Assembly (NCBI GenBank): GCA_038236905.1
Contig: JBBRZG010000006.1
Location: 1-53,805 of the forward strand
Reading direction: 5' to 3'
DNA: 53,805 bases
Origin: UKL13-2 sp038236905
Lineage (GTDB): Bacteria; Pseudomonadota; Gammaproteobacteria; Burkholderiales; Usitatibacteraceae
The notes under the pieces: generated by a model
What the model saw: the letters and a program-made list of their open reading frames with translations, nothing else
Database searches by the model: none
What the model was told of the DNA's origin: nothing
Position numbers and translations under genes: made by a program
Shown here: positions 43,503 through 52,432 of the stretch, piece after piece
How positions within the stretch are numbered: the first letter of the stretch is position 1
Layout of the letters: every line of letters starts with the position of its first letter

Positions 43503-43583
43503 AATTTAGCCTGGTTCGCAAAAGATGTCAAGCAAAGTTTACGTCAATTAAACTTGACATGTTTTTCAACTAAGCTGTATAAC
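43503..43583. promoter_or_regulatory. Symmetric divergent bchF/ppaA promoter with overlapping PpsR-type boxes
   Basis: A perfect inverted repeat ATGTCAAG (43525-43532) / CTTGACAT (43553-43560) contains both -35 elements. Minus strand: TTGACA (43531-43526), 17-base gap, TAAATT (43508-43503) toward bchF. Plus strand: TTGACA (43554-43559), 18-base gap, TATAAC (43578-43583) toward ppaA. Two near-consensus PpsR boxes, TGT-N12-ACG (43526-43543) and CGT-N12-ACA (43542-43559), overlap by two bases, each one mismatch from TGT-N12-ACA. This would allow joint repression of both operons. Confidence 0.7.
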
Positions 43584-43834
43584 GGTAGTGTTGATGAGAT
43601 TTCCACCAAAATCTGACGCTAAACATGACAAGCCTACTTGACAACGCAGAATCACAAAGGCCTACTAAGGGCAGACGAATTGCATCGTTATGCCTGCTGG
43701 CTGGACGGTGCAAATTTGCGTTTCAGGGGTCGAATGAAGCTTTACGCACCATTTCGACACATAAATGGTCTCGCGCAGCCCCTCGTAGTATGAAGGCGCG
43801 CGGAACCGTTCATAGCTTGATTAGGAGGAAGTTT

Positions 43835-44776
43835 ATGGATTTGAGTCAGCAGACCATGGTGCAACCACGTGTGCAGGATGAGGGGATAAGCAATTCCCAG
43901 TCGCCGGCGGGGATGGTTGGTCAAAGAACGTTTTCCCGCACATCTACGGAAGCACCGGATAGCCGCGCTGAGTCGCTATCACGAATCATCGAATCGCAGA
44001 TTATTCCGAGGCTAATGCTGGCCCATAGGGCAGCGCAAGGTTTGGAGTCTTTGCCATTGGTAGACGTTTGTGCGCCAGGGCCAGAACAGATCGCTGAATT
44101 CGCGAACTTGGTGTTGTCCAGTAACACGAGCGTTGCAGCCGCGTACATTGATATACAGCGAGCAAATGGTTTGTCGCTCGAATCAGTTTATATAGACTTG
44201 TTATCTCCCGCCGCTCGACATTTGGGCTACCTTTGGGATAACGATCTTTGCGATTTTACGGAAGTTACCGCAGGTTTATGGCGGTTACAACAGTTGCTGC
44301 ACGAGTTGAGCCCGGCGTTTCAAGGCAACCTCGCCAGCAAGGTTGCTTCGCAATATCCGTCCGGATTGTCGAAGGGAAAAACAGCCCGCCGAGCGTTGCT
44401 GGTACCTGCGCCTGGTGACCAGCACACATTTGGTCTTTTTATGGTGTCTGAGTTTTTTCGGCGCGCCGATTGGGACGTCTGGGGTGAGTTACCCGCTACT
44501 ACCGAACAAATGATAAACACGGTGCGGGAAGAGTATTTCGATATTGTGGGCTTTTCAGTGGGTAGTGAGTTGAAGCTTGACGAACTAAAATTTGCGATCA
44601 AGGCGGTTCGCCTCGAATCGCGGAATGAAAATGTGATGGTTATGGTGGGTGGTGCGGTATTCGCGACGCACCCAGAGTATGTGGAGTTGGTAGATGCGGA
44701 TATGACAGCAGCGAATGGCCGCGAAGCAGTGACCGTTGCCGAAAATTTGGTAGCGCAATTTGAGGTTAGCAGTTGA
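43835..44776 (+). CDS. ppaA: PpaA/AerR-type cobalamin-binding regulator
   Basis: A 313-residue protein with a helical domain (ESLSRIIESQIIPRLMLAHRAAQGLE; VYIDLLSPAARHLGYLWDNDLCDFTEVTAGLWRLQQLLHEL) and a C-terminal B12-binding Rossmann-like domain carrying the D-x-H-x-x-G motif as GDQHTFG. In other purple bacteria PpaA/AerR senses light or redox via cobalamin and modifies PpsR/CrtJ. ATG 43835 has a strong AGGAGGAA at 43822-43829. The frame is open upstream to 43625, so a longer isoform is possible. It precedes ppsR on the same strand. Confidence 0.92.
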   Translation: MDLSQQTMVQPRVQDEGISNSQSPAGMVGQRTFSRTSTEAPDSRAESLSRIIESQIIPRLMLAHRAAQGLESLPLVDVCAPGPEQIAEFANLVLSSNTSVAAAYIDIQRANGLSLESVYIDLLSPAARHLGYLWDNDLCDFTEVTAGLWRLQQLLHELSPAFQGNLASKVASQYPSGLSKGKTARRALLVPAPGDQHTFGLFMVSEFFRRADWDVWGELPATTEQMINTVREEYFDIVGFSVGSELKLDELKFAIKAVRLESRNENVMVMVGGAVFATHPEYVELVDADMTAANGREAVTVAENLVAQFEVSS

Positions 44777-44876
44777 TACCGGAGAAACATCGTTGAATGC
44801 AGAACAGAAGTATCGCAGTGCTACCGATGGACGAAATGTAAGCCACACGAACCGGATACAAACAGGTAGGTTATTG

Positions 44877-46325
44877 ATGAATCAGATTGCAACATCCTTG
44901 AAGTCAGTGGGCGGTCTAGACCCGGAATCAGCGGCGAATCTGATTGCCGCTGCGGCCGATGTTGCGCTGGTAGTGGATGGCAGTGGCATCATTGAAGATG
45001 TGTCCTGCGGCAGTGATGAATTTTCTCAAGACTCTTTTCGTCATTGGGTGGGCCGGGCATGGGTCGATACCGTCACCATTGAAACCAAGCCCAAAATTCT
45101 CGCTTTGTTACGCGATGCGGTTGCCCACGCGGACGTCAATACCAATACCGACCGCAAATGGCGGCAGGTAAATCATGTGAATGCAAACGGACCGGATGTG
45201 CCCTTTGCATACTCCGCCGTGCAGGTGGGCAAGGATGGTCGTGTAGTGGCGTTCGGGCGGGATTTACGGGCCAATGCTGCGCTCCAGCAGCGTCTGGTGG
45301 ATGCTCAGCAGTCGATGGAGCGCGACTACTGGCGTTTGCGGCATGTCGAAACCCGTTACCGCTTGCTATTTCAGCTGGCTTCCGAGGCGGTGCTGGTGCT
45401 GGATGCGACGACATTGAAGGTGGTGGAAGCCAATCCAGCCGTGGGTAAATTATTAGGTCGCGCCGCGGAAAAATTTGTGGGACGCACCTTCCCGGACGGT
45501 TTTGACGATGAAGGCACGCGAGCTGTTGAAGAGATGTTCGCGAAAGTGCGTACTGCTGTTGCGGTCGGCGAAGTTCGCGCGAAAATGGCCGAGACGGGCT
45601 TGGAATTTAATATCTCTGCATCGCTGTTCCGTCAAGAGCGCAGCTCATCACTGTTGGTGCGTTTAACACCGGTGCAAACGGATGTCACCGGCGCGAGCGT
45701 GCCGACCGCGATTCTCAAAATCGTTGAAAATGCGCCGGATGGATTTGTGGTTACGGATTTAGACGGCAAATTGTTGGTTGCGAACCGTGCCTTCATTGAC
45801 CTGGCACAACTCGCCTCCGAAGAGCAGGCGCGCGGTGAATCACTTGAGCGCTGGCTTGGCCAATCAGGCGTGGATTTCAAAGTGTTGGTGTCGAATCTTC
45901 AGCAACATGGGTCCGTTAGATTATTTGCGACCACCTTGCGCGGCGAACACGGCTCAACTGCCGAAGTTGAAATTTCAGCTGTTTCAGTGCCGATGGCGGA
46001 TCTACCTTGCATGGGTTTTACCATCCGCAATGTGGGTAAACGCCTAGGGGGACGCGATGTTCGTGCTAGCCGAGAGTTGCCACGCTCTGTTGAGCAATTA
46101 ACGGAATTGGTGGGCCGCGTATCGCTCAAAGAACTGGTTGTTGAGACCACAGACATGATCGAAAAATTATGCATAGAGGCCGCACTTGAGCTCACCCAAG
46201 ACAATCGAGCCGCCGCCGCTGAAATGTTGGGTCTCAGCCGCCAAAGTTTGTATGTGAAATTGCGTCGGTATGGCTTGGGCGATTTGCCGGTCGATGCTAA
46301 CGCGCTTGTTAGTAGCCCAAACTAA
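44877..46325 (+). CDS. ppsR: Transcriptional regulator PpsR/CrtJ
   Basis: A 482-residue repressor of photosynthesis genes. It has an N-terminal PAS-like domain (AANLIAAAADVALVVDGSGIIEDV), a glutamine-rich helix (ALQQRLVDAQQSMERDYWRL), two PAS domains (RYRLLFQLASEAVLVLDATTLKVVEANPA; IVENAPDGFVVTDLDGKLLVANRAF), and a Fis-type helix-turn-helix (DNRAAAAEMLGLSRQSLYVKLRRYGL). A Cys just before the helix-turn-helix (EKLCIEAALELT) is at the place of the redox-active Cys in CrtJ/PpsR. ATG 44877 is preferred over the open frame from 44760, which overlaps ppaA. Confidence 0.94.
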   Translation: MNQIATSLKSVGGLDPESAANLIAAAADVALVVDGSGIIEDVSCGSDEFSQDSFRHWVGRAWVDTVTIETKPKILALLRDAVAHADVNTNTDRKWRQVNHVNANGPDVPFAYSAVQVGKDGRVVAFGRDLRANAALQQRLVDAQQSMERDYWRLRHVETRYRLLFQLASEAVLVLDATTLKVVEANPAVGKLLGRAAEKFVGRTFPDGFDDEGTRAVEEMFAKVRTAVAVGEVRAKMAETGLEFNISASLFRQERSSSLLVRLTPVQTDVTGASVPTAILKIVENAPDGFVVTDLDGKLLVANRAFIDLAQLASEEQARGESLERWLGQSGVDFKVLVSNLQQHGSVRLFATTLRGEHGSTAEVEISAVSVPMADLPCMGFTIRNVGKRLGGRDVRASRELPRSVEQLTELVGRVSLKELVVETTDMIEKLCIEAALELTQDNRAAAAEMLGLSRQSLYVKLRRYGLGDLPVDANALVSSPN

Positions 46326-46394
46326 GCTCACCGCTATTACCTTTGCTATTTAGCTCAAGGTAGCAATCCCGCAACTGATACTGGCATAACAGAA

Positions 46395-47348
46395 ATGACC
46401 GATACGGCAGATTTAAAGACCTCAACCATGTCATCGATGAGTCTGCCCGACATGCCGCTCAAACGTCCTAAACTCGCTACTGTTGCAGAATTATTAAAAC
46501 CAATCACGTGGTTTCCACCCATGTGGGCGTTCGGTTGCGGGGTGGTGTCATCAGGGGTGCCCGTACAAGGCAACTGGCCCTTGATTATCACCGGCGTGTT
46601 GCTCGCAGGCCCGTTAGTATGTGCAACCAGCCAAGCGGCAAATGATTGGTATGACCGTTTTGTGGATGCAATTAACGAGCCTAATCGCCCAATTCCATCT
46701 GGCCGCATGCCTGGTCGCTGGGGGCTGTATATCGCTATTGCATGGACTATCCTCTCGCTGTTGGTAGCTAGTGTGTTAGGCCCGTGGGGCTTTGGCGCGG
46801 CAGTGGCCGGATTGATCCTCGCGTGGGCGTATAGCGCACCGCCCTTTCGACTTAAACAAAATGGGTGGTGGGGCAATTTAGCCTGCGGTATTTCTTATGA
46901 AGGCTTGGCGTGGATGACGGGTGCTGCCGTCATGATGGGCGGAGCGATGCCTGACATGCGCACGATGATGTTGGCCGCACTTTATAGTCTAGGCGCACAC
47001 GGCATCATGACCTTGAATGATTTCAAGTCAATTGAAGGCGACCTTAAAACCGGGATTGGCTCACTGCCCGCGCGCTTGGGAGCGTACCGTGCCGCACAAG
47101 TGGCCTCGGTCGTGATGGCCGTGCCCCAGGCCGTAGTCGCTGCGCTCTTACTCTATTGGGGGCATCCACTTCATGCCATTGGTGTCGTCGCTCTGCTCGC
47201 TTTGCAAATGGGCATGATGCTCCGCTTTGTTGCCAGCCCGGTTGAAAGGGCAACGTGGTACAGCGCGATCGGGATTAATTTTTACGTGCTGGGTATGCTC
47301 ATCAGTGCTTTTGCACTCCGTTATGCAGATAAAGCGAGTGTGATATGA
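46395..47348 (+). CDS. bchG: Bacteriochlorophyll synthase BchG
   Basis: A 317-residue UbiA-type prenyltransferase that esterifies bacteriochlorophyllide a with geranylgeranyl or phytyl diphosphate. The polyprenyl-binding motif ANDWYDRFVDAINEPNRP and second Asp motif NDFKSIEGDLKTGIGSLP are present, with eight or nine hydrophobic spans. The first 25 residues are a variable tail. The TGA overlaps the next start by ATGA (47345-47348). Confidence 0.95.
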   Translation: MTDTADLKTSTMSSMSLPDMPLKRPKLATVAELLKPITWFPPMWAFGCGVVSSGVPVQGNWPLIITGVLLAGPLVCATSQAANDWYDRFVDAINEPNRPIPSGRMPGRWGLYIAIAWTILSLLVASVLGPWGFGAAVAGLILAWAYSAPPFRLKQNGWWGNLACGISYEGLAWMTGAAVMMGGAMPDMRTMMLAALYSLGAHGIMTLNDFKSIEGDLKTGIGSLPARLGAYRAAQVASVVMAVPQAVVAALLLYWGHPLHAIGVVALLALQMGMMLRFVASPVERATWYSAIGINFYVLGMLISAFALRYADKASVI

Positions 47349-48733
47349 AGCACATTCAACTCGACAATGACGGTGGGCTAAGCTGGCTGGGCATTGTCCG
47401 CCTAGGCTTAGTCCAGGCCGCGTTGGGCGCTATTGTGGTGCTCACAACGTCCACTATCAACCGGGTCATGGTCGTAGAGCTTGCACTTCCCGCGATGATT
47501 CCCGGCGCACTGGTGGCACTACACCACGCTTTGCAGTTGTTGCGCCCTAGGATGGGACATGGCGCCGATATCGGTGGTCGTGCCACCCCTTGGATCATAG
47601 GCGGGATGGGAGTGTTGGCCGTCGGCGGTGTGCTATCGGCCGTTTCCACTGCACTGATGGCGACTCATTTTTTAGGCGGCTTAGCACTCGCCATTGTTGC
47701 CTTTGCCATGATTGGTGCGGGGGTCAGCGCGGCGGGGACTTCGCTGCTCGTACTGGTAGCCAAGCGAGTCGCGCCCAATCGCAAACCAGCGGCGGCATCA
47801 ATTGTATGGATATTAATGATTTCTGGGTTCGTCGTTACCGCAACCCTAGCGGGCAAATTTCTTGACCCGTTCACGCCGACACGCTTGGTGATCGTCACCA
47901 GCTGGGTATCCTTTATTGCGTTTTTTCTCGCGGTGATCGCGTTGTGGCGCGTGGAAAGCAAGGCCGTTTTTATAAATCACAATGCCAAATCCGCATCAAA
48001 ACCATCATTCAAACTTGCGCTTGCCGAAGTCTGGGCAGAGCCGGCAGCACGCCATTTCACCATTTTCGTGTTTGTATCGATGTTTGCATACAACGCCCAG
48101 GATTTAATCCTTGAGCCGTTTGCGGGCTCGGTATTTAAATTCTCCGTCGGTGAATCCACCGGGTTGTCCGGCTTGCAGCATGGCGGCGTGTTGACCGGCA
48201 TGATAGCTGCGGGTGCGATTGCCACGCTAGCATGGGGACGCTTATTGGGATCACTTAAATTTTGGATGGTATCGGGTTGTGTGGCATCGGCCTTGGCGCT
48301 GCTCGGTTTAGTCGTGGCAGGCTCGGTCGGGCCGACATGGCCGTTCAAAGCCAATGTGTTTTTACTGGGCCTCGGCAATGGCACGTTCTCGATTGCGGCG
48401 GTGGCTTCGATGATGAGCATGGCCAGCGGGATCAATGGGGAAAGCCGCGAAGCAAGCGAAGGCGTACGCATGGGTCTTTGGGGGGCCTCGCAGGCTATTG
48501 CGTTCGGGCTGGGGAGCTTTTTCGGCGCGGCCATGAGCGATGCGGCCAAATTGCTCTTAGGCTCACCGGTGGCCGCATATTCGAGTGTGTTCGCGATTGA
48601 AGCCGCACTATTTTTAGTCGCCGCCTGGCTCGCGTACCACATAAGGCAAGTGGCGACCGCCCATCAAAGCAAGACCGTGGTTAATCCGAACGATTCACTT
48701 GTCTCTAGTCTCACCAGAAAGGTATCAATATGA
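47345..48733 (+). CDS. PucC/BCD-family transporter between bchG and bchP
   Basis: A 462-residue 12-span protein of the same family as LhaA (LGIVRLGLVQAALGAIVVLTTSTINRVMVVELALPAMIPGALVALHH). In many clusters this gene between bchG and bchP is called orf428 or bch2, and is thought to handle bacteriochlorophyll or its precursors. It overlaps bchG and bchP by four bases each, so it belongs with the last steps of pigment synthesis. The exact role is not known. Confidence 0.9.
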   Translation: MKHIQLDNDGGLSWLGIVRLGLVQAALGAIVVLTTSTINRVMVVELALPAMIPGALVALHHALQLLRPRMGHGADIGGRATPWIIGGMGVLAVGGVLSAVSTALMATHFLGGLALAIVAFAMIGAGVSAAGTSLLVLVAKRVAPNRKPAAASIVWILMISGFVVTATLAGKFLDPFTPTRLVIVTSWVSFIAFFLAVIALWRVESKAVFINHNAKSASKPSFKLALAEVWAEPAARHFTIFVFVSMFAYNAQDLILEPFAGSVFKFSVGESTGLSGLQHGGVLTGMIAAGAIATLAWGRLLGSLKFWMVSGCVASALALLGLVVAGSVGPTWPFKANVFLLGLGNGTFSIAAVASMMSMASGINGESREASEGVRMGLWGASQAIAFGLGSFFGAAMSDAAKLLLGSPVAAYSSVFAIEAALFLVAAWLAYHIRQVATAHQSKTVVNPNDSLVSSLTRKVSI

Positions 48734-49959
48734 ATAATGCGAACAACCAAGGTAACGATGCGACCACTTTTGATGTGGTGGTGGTGGGGGGTGGCCCCTC
48801 AGGGGCGACGGCCGCAGCAGACTTGGCGCGTAATGGGCACTCGGTGATGTTGTTGGATCGAGCGGGGCGCATCAAACCCTGCGGTGGCGCGATTCCGCCA
48901 GCCTGCATCGATGAGTTTGCCATTCCCGATGAGCTTATTGTGGCAAAGATAACTTGCGCGCGGATGGTCTCACCCGCAGGCAAGGAAGTGGATATGCCGG
49001 TCGGAAATGGCTTCGTGGGCATGGTCGACCGTGCGACCTTTGATGAATATCTGCGTGAACGTGCCGCTGCCACGGGTGCTACCCGCCGCACCGGCATGTT
49101 CAGCCACATTTCGCGCGACAATGGCGAGACCCTCGTTCACTACGAATCAACGGATACAAACGGCATTAAGCAGCCCTTCATAGCACGTACCCGCTTGGTG
49201 ATTGGAGCAGATGGCGCCGCATCTGCGGTAGCGCTTCAAGAAGTGAAAGGCGCGGATCGCGCACCATATGTTTACGCGTATCACGAGATAGTTCGCGCAC
49301 CAAAAAGTGGGGAAGCAGGCAGCGATAAATTTGATGGCACGCGGTGTGACGTTTACTACCAAGGGCTGGTGTCGCCAGACTTTTACGGCTGGGTGTTTCC
49401 ACATGGCGATACGGTGAGTGTGGGCATGGGCACGGCAAAAAAGGGGTTTTCAATTCGTAATGCCACGGGGCTATTGCGCGAAAGTGCTGGATTGGGCAAC
49501 GCGGAAACCGTACGCCGTGAAGGCGCGCCGATCCCCATGAAACCACTTAAATCATGGGACAACCAGCGCGACGTGCTGCTGGCGGGCGATGCGGCCGGGG
49601 TGGTGGCACCCGCTTCTGGCGAAGGTATTTATTATGCAATGTACGGTGGCCGCTTATCTGCTGATGCAGCGCATGAATTTTTAGCCACCGGCAATGTGAA
49701 AGCGTTGGCAATGGCGCGCAAACGCTTTATGAAAGCACACGGCCGTGTGTTTTGGATTCTTGGCATCATGCAAACATTCTGGTACTCGAGCGACAAGCGC
49801 CGCGAGCGTTTTGTGAGCATTTGCCGCGATAAGGATGTACAAGAGTTGACGTGGCAAGCCTATATGTACAAAAAACTAGTGCGCGCAAAACCGATGGCGC
49901 ATATCCGTATCTTCTTCAAAGATCTTGCCCATCTCACGGGTCTCGTCAAACCCTCATGA
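48730..49959 (+). CDS. bchP: Geranylgeranyl reductase BchP
   Basis: A 409-residue FAD-dependent reductase that saturates the geranylgeranyl tail to phytyl. The N-terminal FAD fold is VVVVGGGPSGATAAADLARNGHSVMLLDRAGRIKPCGGAIPP, and the second FAD motif is VLLAGDAAGVVAPASGEGIYYAM. ATGA overlap with the preceding gene shows translational coupling. It ends the bchG-(transporter)-bchP group. Confidence 0.95.
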   Translation: MNNANNQGNDATTFDVVVVGGGPSGATAAADLARNGHSVMLLDRAGRIKPCGGAIPPACIDEFAIPDELIVAKITCARMVSPAGKEVDMPVGNGFVGMVDRATFDEYLRERAAATGATRRTGMFSHISRDNGETLVHYESTDTNGIKQPFIARTRLVIGADGAASAVALQEVKGADRAPYVYAYHEIVRAPKSGEAGSDKFDGTRCDVYYQGLVSPDFYGWVFPHGDTVSVGMGTAKKGFSIRNATGLLRESAGLGNAETVRREGAPIPMKPLKSWDNQRDVLLAGDAAGVVAPASGEGIYYAMYGGRLSADAAHEFLATGNVKALAMARKRFMKAHGRVFWILGIMQTFWYSSDKRRERFVSICRDKDVQELTWQAYMYKKLVRAKPMAHIRIFFKDLAHLTGLVKPS

Positions 49960-50008
49960 GCGGCTGCAGGTGTGAGTTCGAAAGGCGAAAAACCTGTCGG
50001 GGTAGGGC

Positions 50009-50524
50009 TTGAGTGTTTCGGTAGTAAAGCCAGTTTCTAGTCGCTCACGTACGCCGATTTTTGTGGCGATTGCAATAGCGGTTGCGGCGGCGGCAGTAGG
50101 TGGGCTTTTGACCGAATTAGGGCCGTGGTATTACGCGCTCAAGCAGCCGACCCGGAAGCCGCCCGATTGGCTGTTTGGCCCCGCATGGTCAACAATATTT
50201 GCCTCCGCGGCAGCGGCGGGTGTGCTCGGATGGCGCGGTGCAGACATTAGTATTAATAGACAGCGTAGTCGCAGCCTGATTGTCGGATTATTTGCTCTGA
50301 ACTTTTGCTGCAATTCGCTGTGGAGCCTGTTGTTTTTCAAGCTTCACCGGCCAGATTGGGCGCTGATGGAGGTTGGATTTTTATGGCTATCCATTGCGGC
50401 ATTGATCTGGGTTTTATATCCTTTATCAAAAGCAGCAGGCTTGTTGCTCTTGCCTTACCTGCTTTGGGTCACGTTTGCATCTGGACTGAATTGGGCTATT
50501 GTGCAGATGAATGCGCCGTTCTAA
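50009..50524 (+). CDS. tspO: Tryptophan-rich sensory protein TspO (CrtK)
   Basis: A 171-residue five-span outer-membrane-type TspO/MBR protein. The motifs LLTELGPWYYALKQPTRKPPDWLFGPAWSTIFASAAAA, NFCCNSLWSLLFFKLHRPDWALMEV and LPYLLWVTFASGLNWAI are diagnostic. In Rhodobacter TspO modulates photosynthesis gene expression via tetrapyrrole intermediates. The start appears to be TTG 50009 with GGGGTAGGG just upstream; no ATG exists nearby in frame. It lies 49 bases after bchP. Confidence 0.9.
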   Translation: MSVSVVKPVSSRSRTPIFVAIAIAVAAAAVGGLLTELGPWYYALKQPTRKPPDWLFGPAWSTIFASAAAAGVLGWRGADISINRQRSRSLIVGLFALNFCCNSLWSLLFFKLHRPDWALMEVGFLWLSIAALIWVLYPLSKAAGLLLLPYLLWVTFASGLNWAIVQMNAPF

Positions 50525-50667
50525 ATACAGCTAGCTTCACGGCGCCAAAGCAAGTGTCTTAGCGGCTCTTATTGCATTAAATCTTTTTACGGTTCCTCCT
50601 ACCCACCTCACTAGGCTTGGCTTTCCAGCTTTGCGTATAAAAATATCAAGCCGATCGAAAAATCAAA

Positions 50668-51978
50668 ATGGCCCCACAACTCATTGATCATCCTGACCGA
50701 TTTGCACTCGCCGCTGAAGTCCACGCACGTCCGTCGGTCGAGCTGGAAACACCCATTCGCGCGAGCTATGTCGCGGTGCTGATTGCGCCGGAAGATCGTG
50801 CGCAAGAGTTGACCCATCTGGTCGCATTGTGCGAACGATTTGCGGTGTCACCACCGGTTGAAGGCGCGACCCATTTCAACGCAGAAGTGGGCCAGGTTTT
50901 ACTAAAATGGGAACGTCACAGCGAATTTTCTGGGTACACCTTTTTCATCCCAAATCTGAGTCCGACGCCTTTCAGCGAACCGGCCTCCGGGTTCCTTCCG
51001 GACGGCTGGCTTGAGGGAATACCCGGTCTGCGAGTCGTCGCGGCTCATGCGGAACTCATTTCTGGCGGCGGCCCGTTGTCAGAGACTGAGCTTGAAACTG
51101 CGTTTACGGGTAATACACCCGTAGGCGGAGATATCGGTGAAGGCGTTGGTGTCGCCTACACCGATTTCAAAATCCACAACGATGGCTATTCTCGATTTGT
51201 TTTGATCAATCGAAATTTATCGCCTGGGCAAGCGGGTCGGATGGTGCAGCGCTTATTTGAGATAGAAGCCTACCGAATGCTGGCGCTATTGGCGCTGCCT
51301 ATTGCCCGCAAACAGGCACCGCAGGCATTGGCGATTGAGCAGGCGCTCTCCACCGTGACCGATGCCATCGCAAGCGGTTCCGGCAGTGATGAGGCACAAT
51401 TATCGGATTTGATTAAACTTGCTGCAGAAGTAGAGAGTGCGCTCGCGTTCAGTCAATTTCGTTTTGGTGCCAGCCGGGCATATTACGAACTGGTGATCAC
51501 GCGGATCGGCGAGTTGCGCGAACGGCGATTACCCGGCATGCAAACGATCAATGAATTCATGACCCGCCGGCTGGCACCTGCGGTAGCAACAAGTGCCACT
51601 GTTTCACAGCGTTTGCGCGATTTGTCAGAGCGGATCGCCCAAACTAGCGGCCTTTTGTCTACCCGCGTCGATATTGTGCGGGAGAAACAAAATCAGGCAT
51701 TACTTGCGTCGATGGAGCGAAGAGCGCGTTTGCAATTGAGGCTTCAACAAACAGTGGAAGGGTTATCCATTGCAGCGATTACTTACTATGTTGTCGGTAT
51801 TGTTGGCTATGGGGCAAAAGCACTCCAAGCGGCGGGCCTGCCTATCAACCCGGAAGTCGCGGTTGGGGTGGCGATTCCCATCGTGATCGTAGTGGTGGCA
51901 ATAGCCCTTCAGCGTGCACGGCGAAAGTTAAACAGTTCAGAAAAAAACAGTAAACGCGCCAGTCATGGCGATGAGTAA
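50668..51978 (+). CDS. DUF3422 family membrane protein
   Basis: A 436-residue protein of a family common in proteobacteria, recognised by the N-terminus HPDRFALAAEVHARPSVELETP and SGYTFFIPNLSPTPF. The middle is helical and probably coiled (RDLSERIAQTSGLLSTRVDIVREKQNQALLASMERR), and two transmembrane helices lie near the end (about 375-395 and 403-423). The topology resembles CorA-like channels, but the function is unknown. It is separated from the photosynthesis genes by a 143-base gap and overlaps the next ORF by 14 bases. Confidence 0.85.
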   Translation: MAPQLIDHPDRFALAAEVHARPSVELETPIRASYVAVLIAPEDRAQELTHLVALCERFAVSPPVEGATHFNAEVGQVLLKWERHSEFSGYTFFIPNLSPTPFSEPASGFLPDGWLEGIPGLRVVAAHAELISGGGPLSETELETAFTGNTPVGGDIGEGVGVAYTDFKIHNDGYSRFVLINRNLSPGQAGRMVQRLFEIEAYRMLALLALPIARKQAPQALAIEQALSTVTDAIASGSGSDEAQLSDLIKLAAEVESALAFSQFRFGASRAYYELVITRIGELRERRLPGMQTINEFMTRRLAPAVATSATVSQRLRDLSERIAQTSGLLSTRVDIVREKQNQALLASMERRARLQLRLQQTVEGLSIAAITYYVVGIVGYGAKALQAAGLPINPEVAVGVAIPIVIVVVAIALQRARRKLNSSEKNSKRASHGDE

Positions 51979-52246
51979 GTTATTTACAACAGGATTAATT
52001 GCCGACGTGGTGTTGGTATTTATGCTGATCGAGGCTGTTTGCCTTCTGGCATTTTTTTTCAAAACCGGGCGTGGTCTGGCACCAATAGCCGTGTTCTGGA
52101 TGTTGCTTCCAGGGACGTGCTTGGTGCTAGCCATTCGTGGCGCATTGGTAGGTGCTGATTGGGGATGGATTGCCTTGGCGGTCAGTCTTTCGCTGTTGGG
52201 CCACGTTGGCGATTTTCGCCAGCGCTTAATCAGAAAGCATTACTAG
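51965..52246 (+). CDS. Small three-span membrane protein
   Basis: A 93-residue protein, start ATG 51965 overlapping the DUF3422 stop by 14 bases, so probably coupled. Hydrophobic segments lie at about 8-32, 40-61 and 65-80, and the tail is basic (DFRQRLIRKHY). I recognise no family. Co-transcription with the DUF3422 gene suggests a joint membrane function. Confidence 0.7.
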   Translation: MAMSKLFTTGLIADVVLVFMLIEAVCLLAFFFKTGRGLAPIAVFWMLLPGTCLVLAIRGALVGADWGWIALAVSLSLLGHVGDFRQRLIRKHY

Positions 52247-52285
52247 GGAAGTTTTGATTAAGTTCAGGTCTAAGCCAGACTAAGC

Positions 52286-52347
52286 GCGGGTATAAAAATA
52301 TCGACGCAGCATATGTTTGATATGTAAGGAGATATTTTTATACCCGC
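52286..52347. repeat. Perfect 17-bp inverted repeat between converging genes
   Basis: GCGGGTATAAAAATATC (52286-52302) and its exact reverse complement (52331-52347), with a 28-base loop that holds a further CATAT/ATATG pairing. It lies between the plus-strand small membrane gene and the minus-strand folA. It could be a bidirectional transcription end or a small mobile-repeat relic. Confidence 0.8.
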
Positions 52348-52432
52348 AACAACGTATGGCAACGAAATCGACTTTATCAGTGCCTCCCTAGATAACGCAT
52401 AGCGGTGGGGTAAGTCCACCATGCTTCAGGTC

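Noticed and set aside
44760..44876. Upstream start for ppsR
   Set aside because: It overlaps the ppaA end and encodes a non-conserved tail; ATG 44877 has a ribosome binding site and the family N-terminus.
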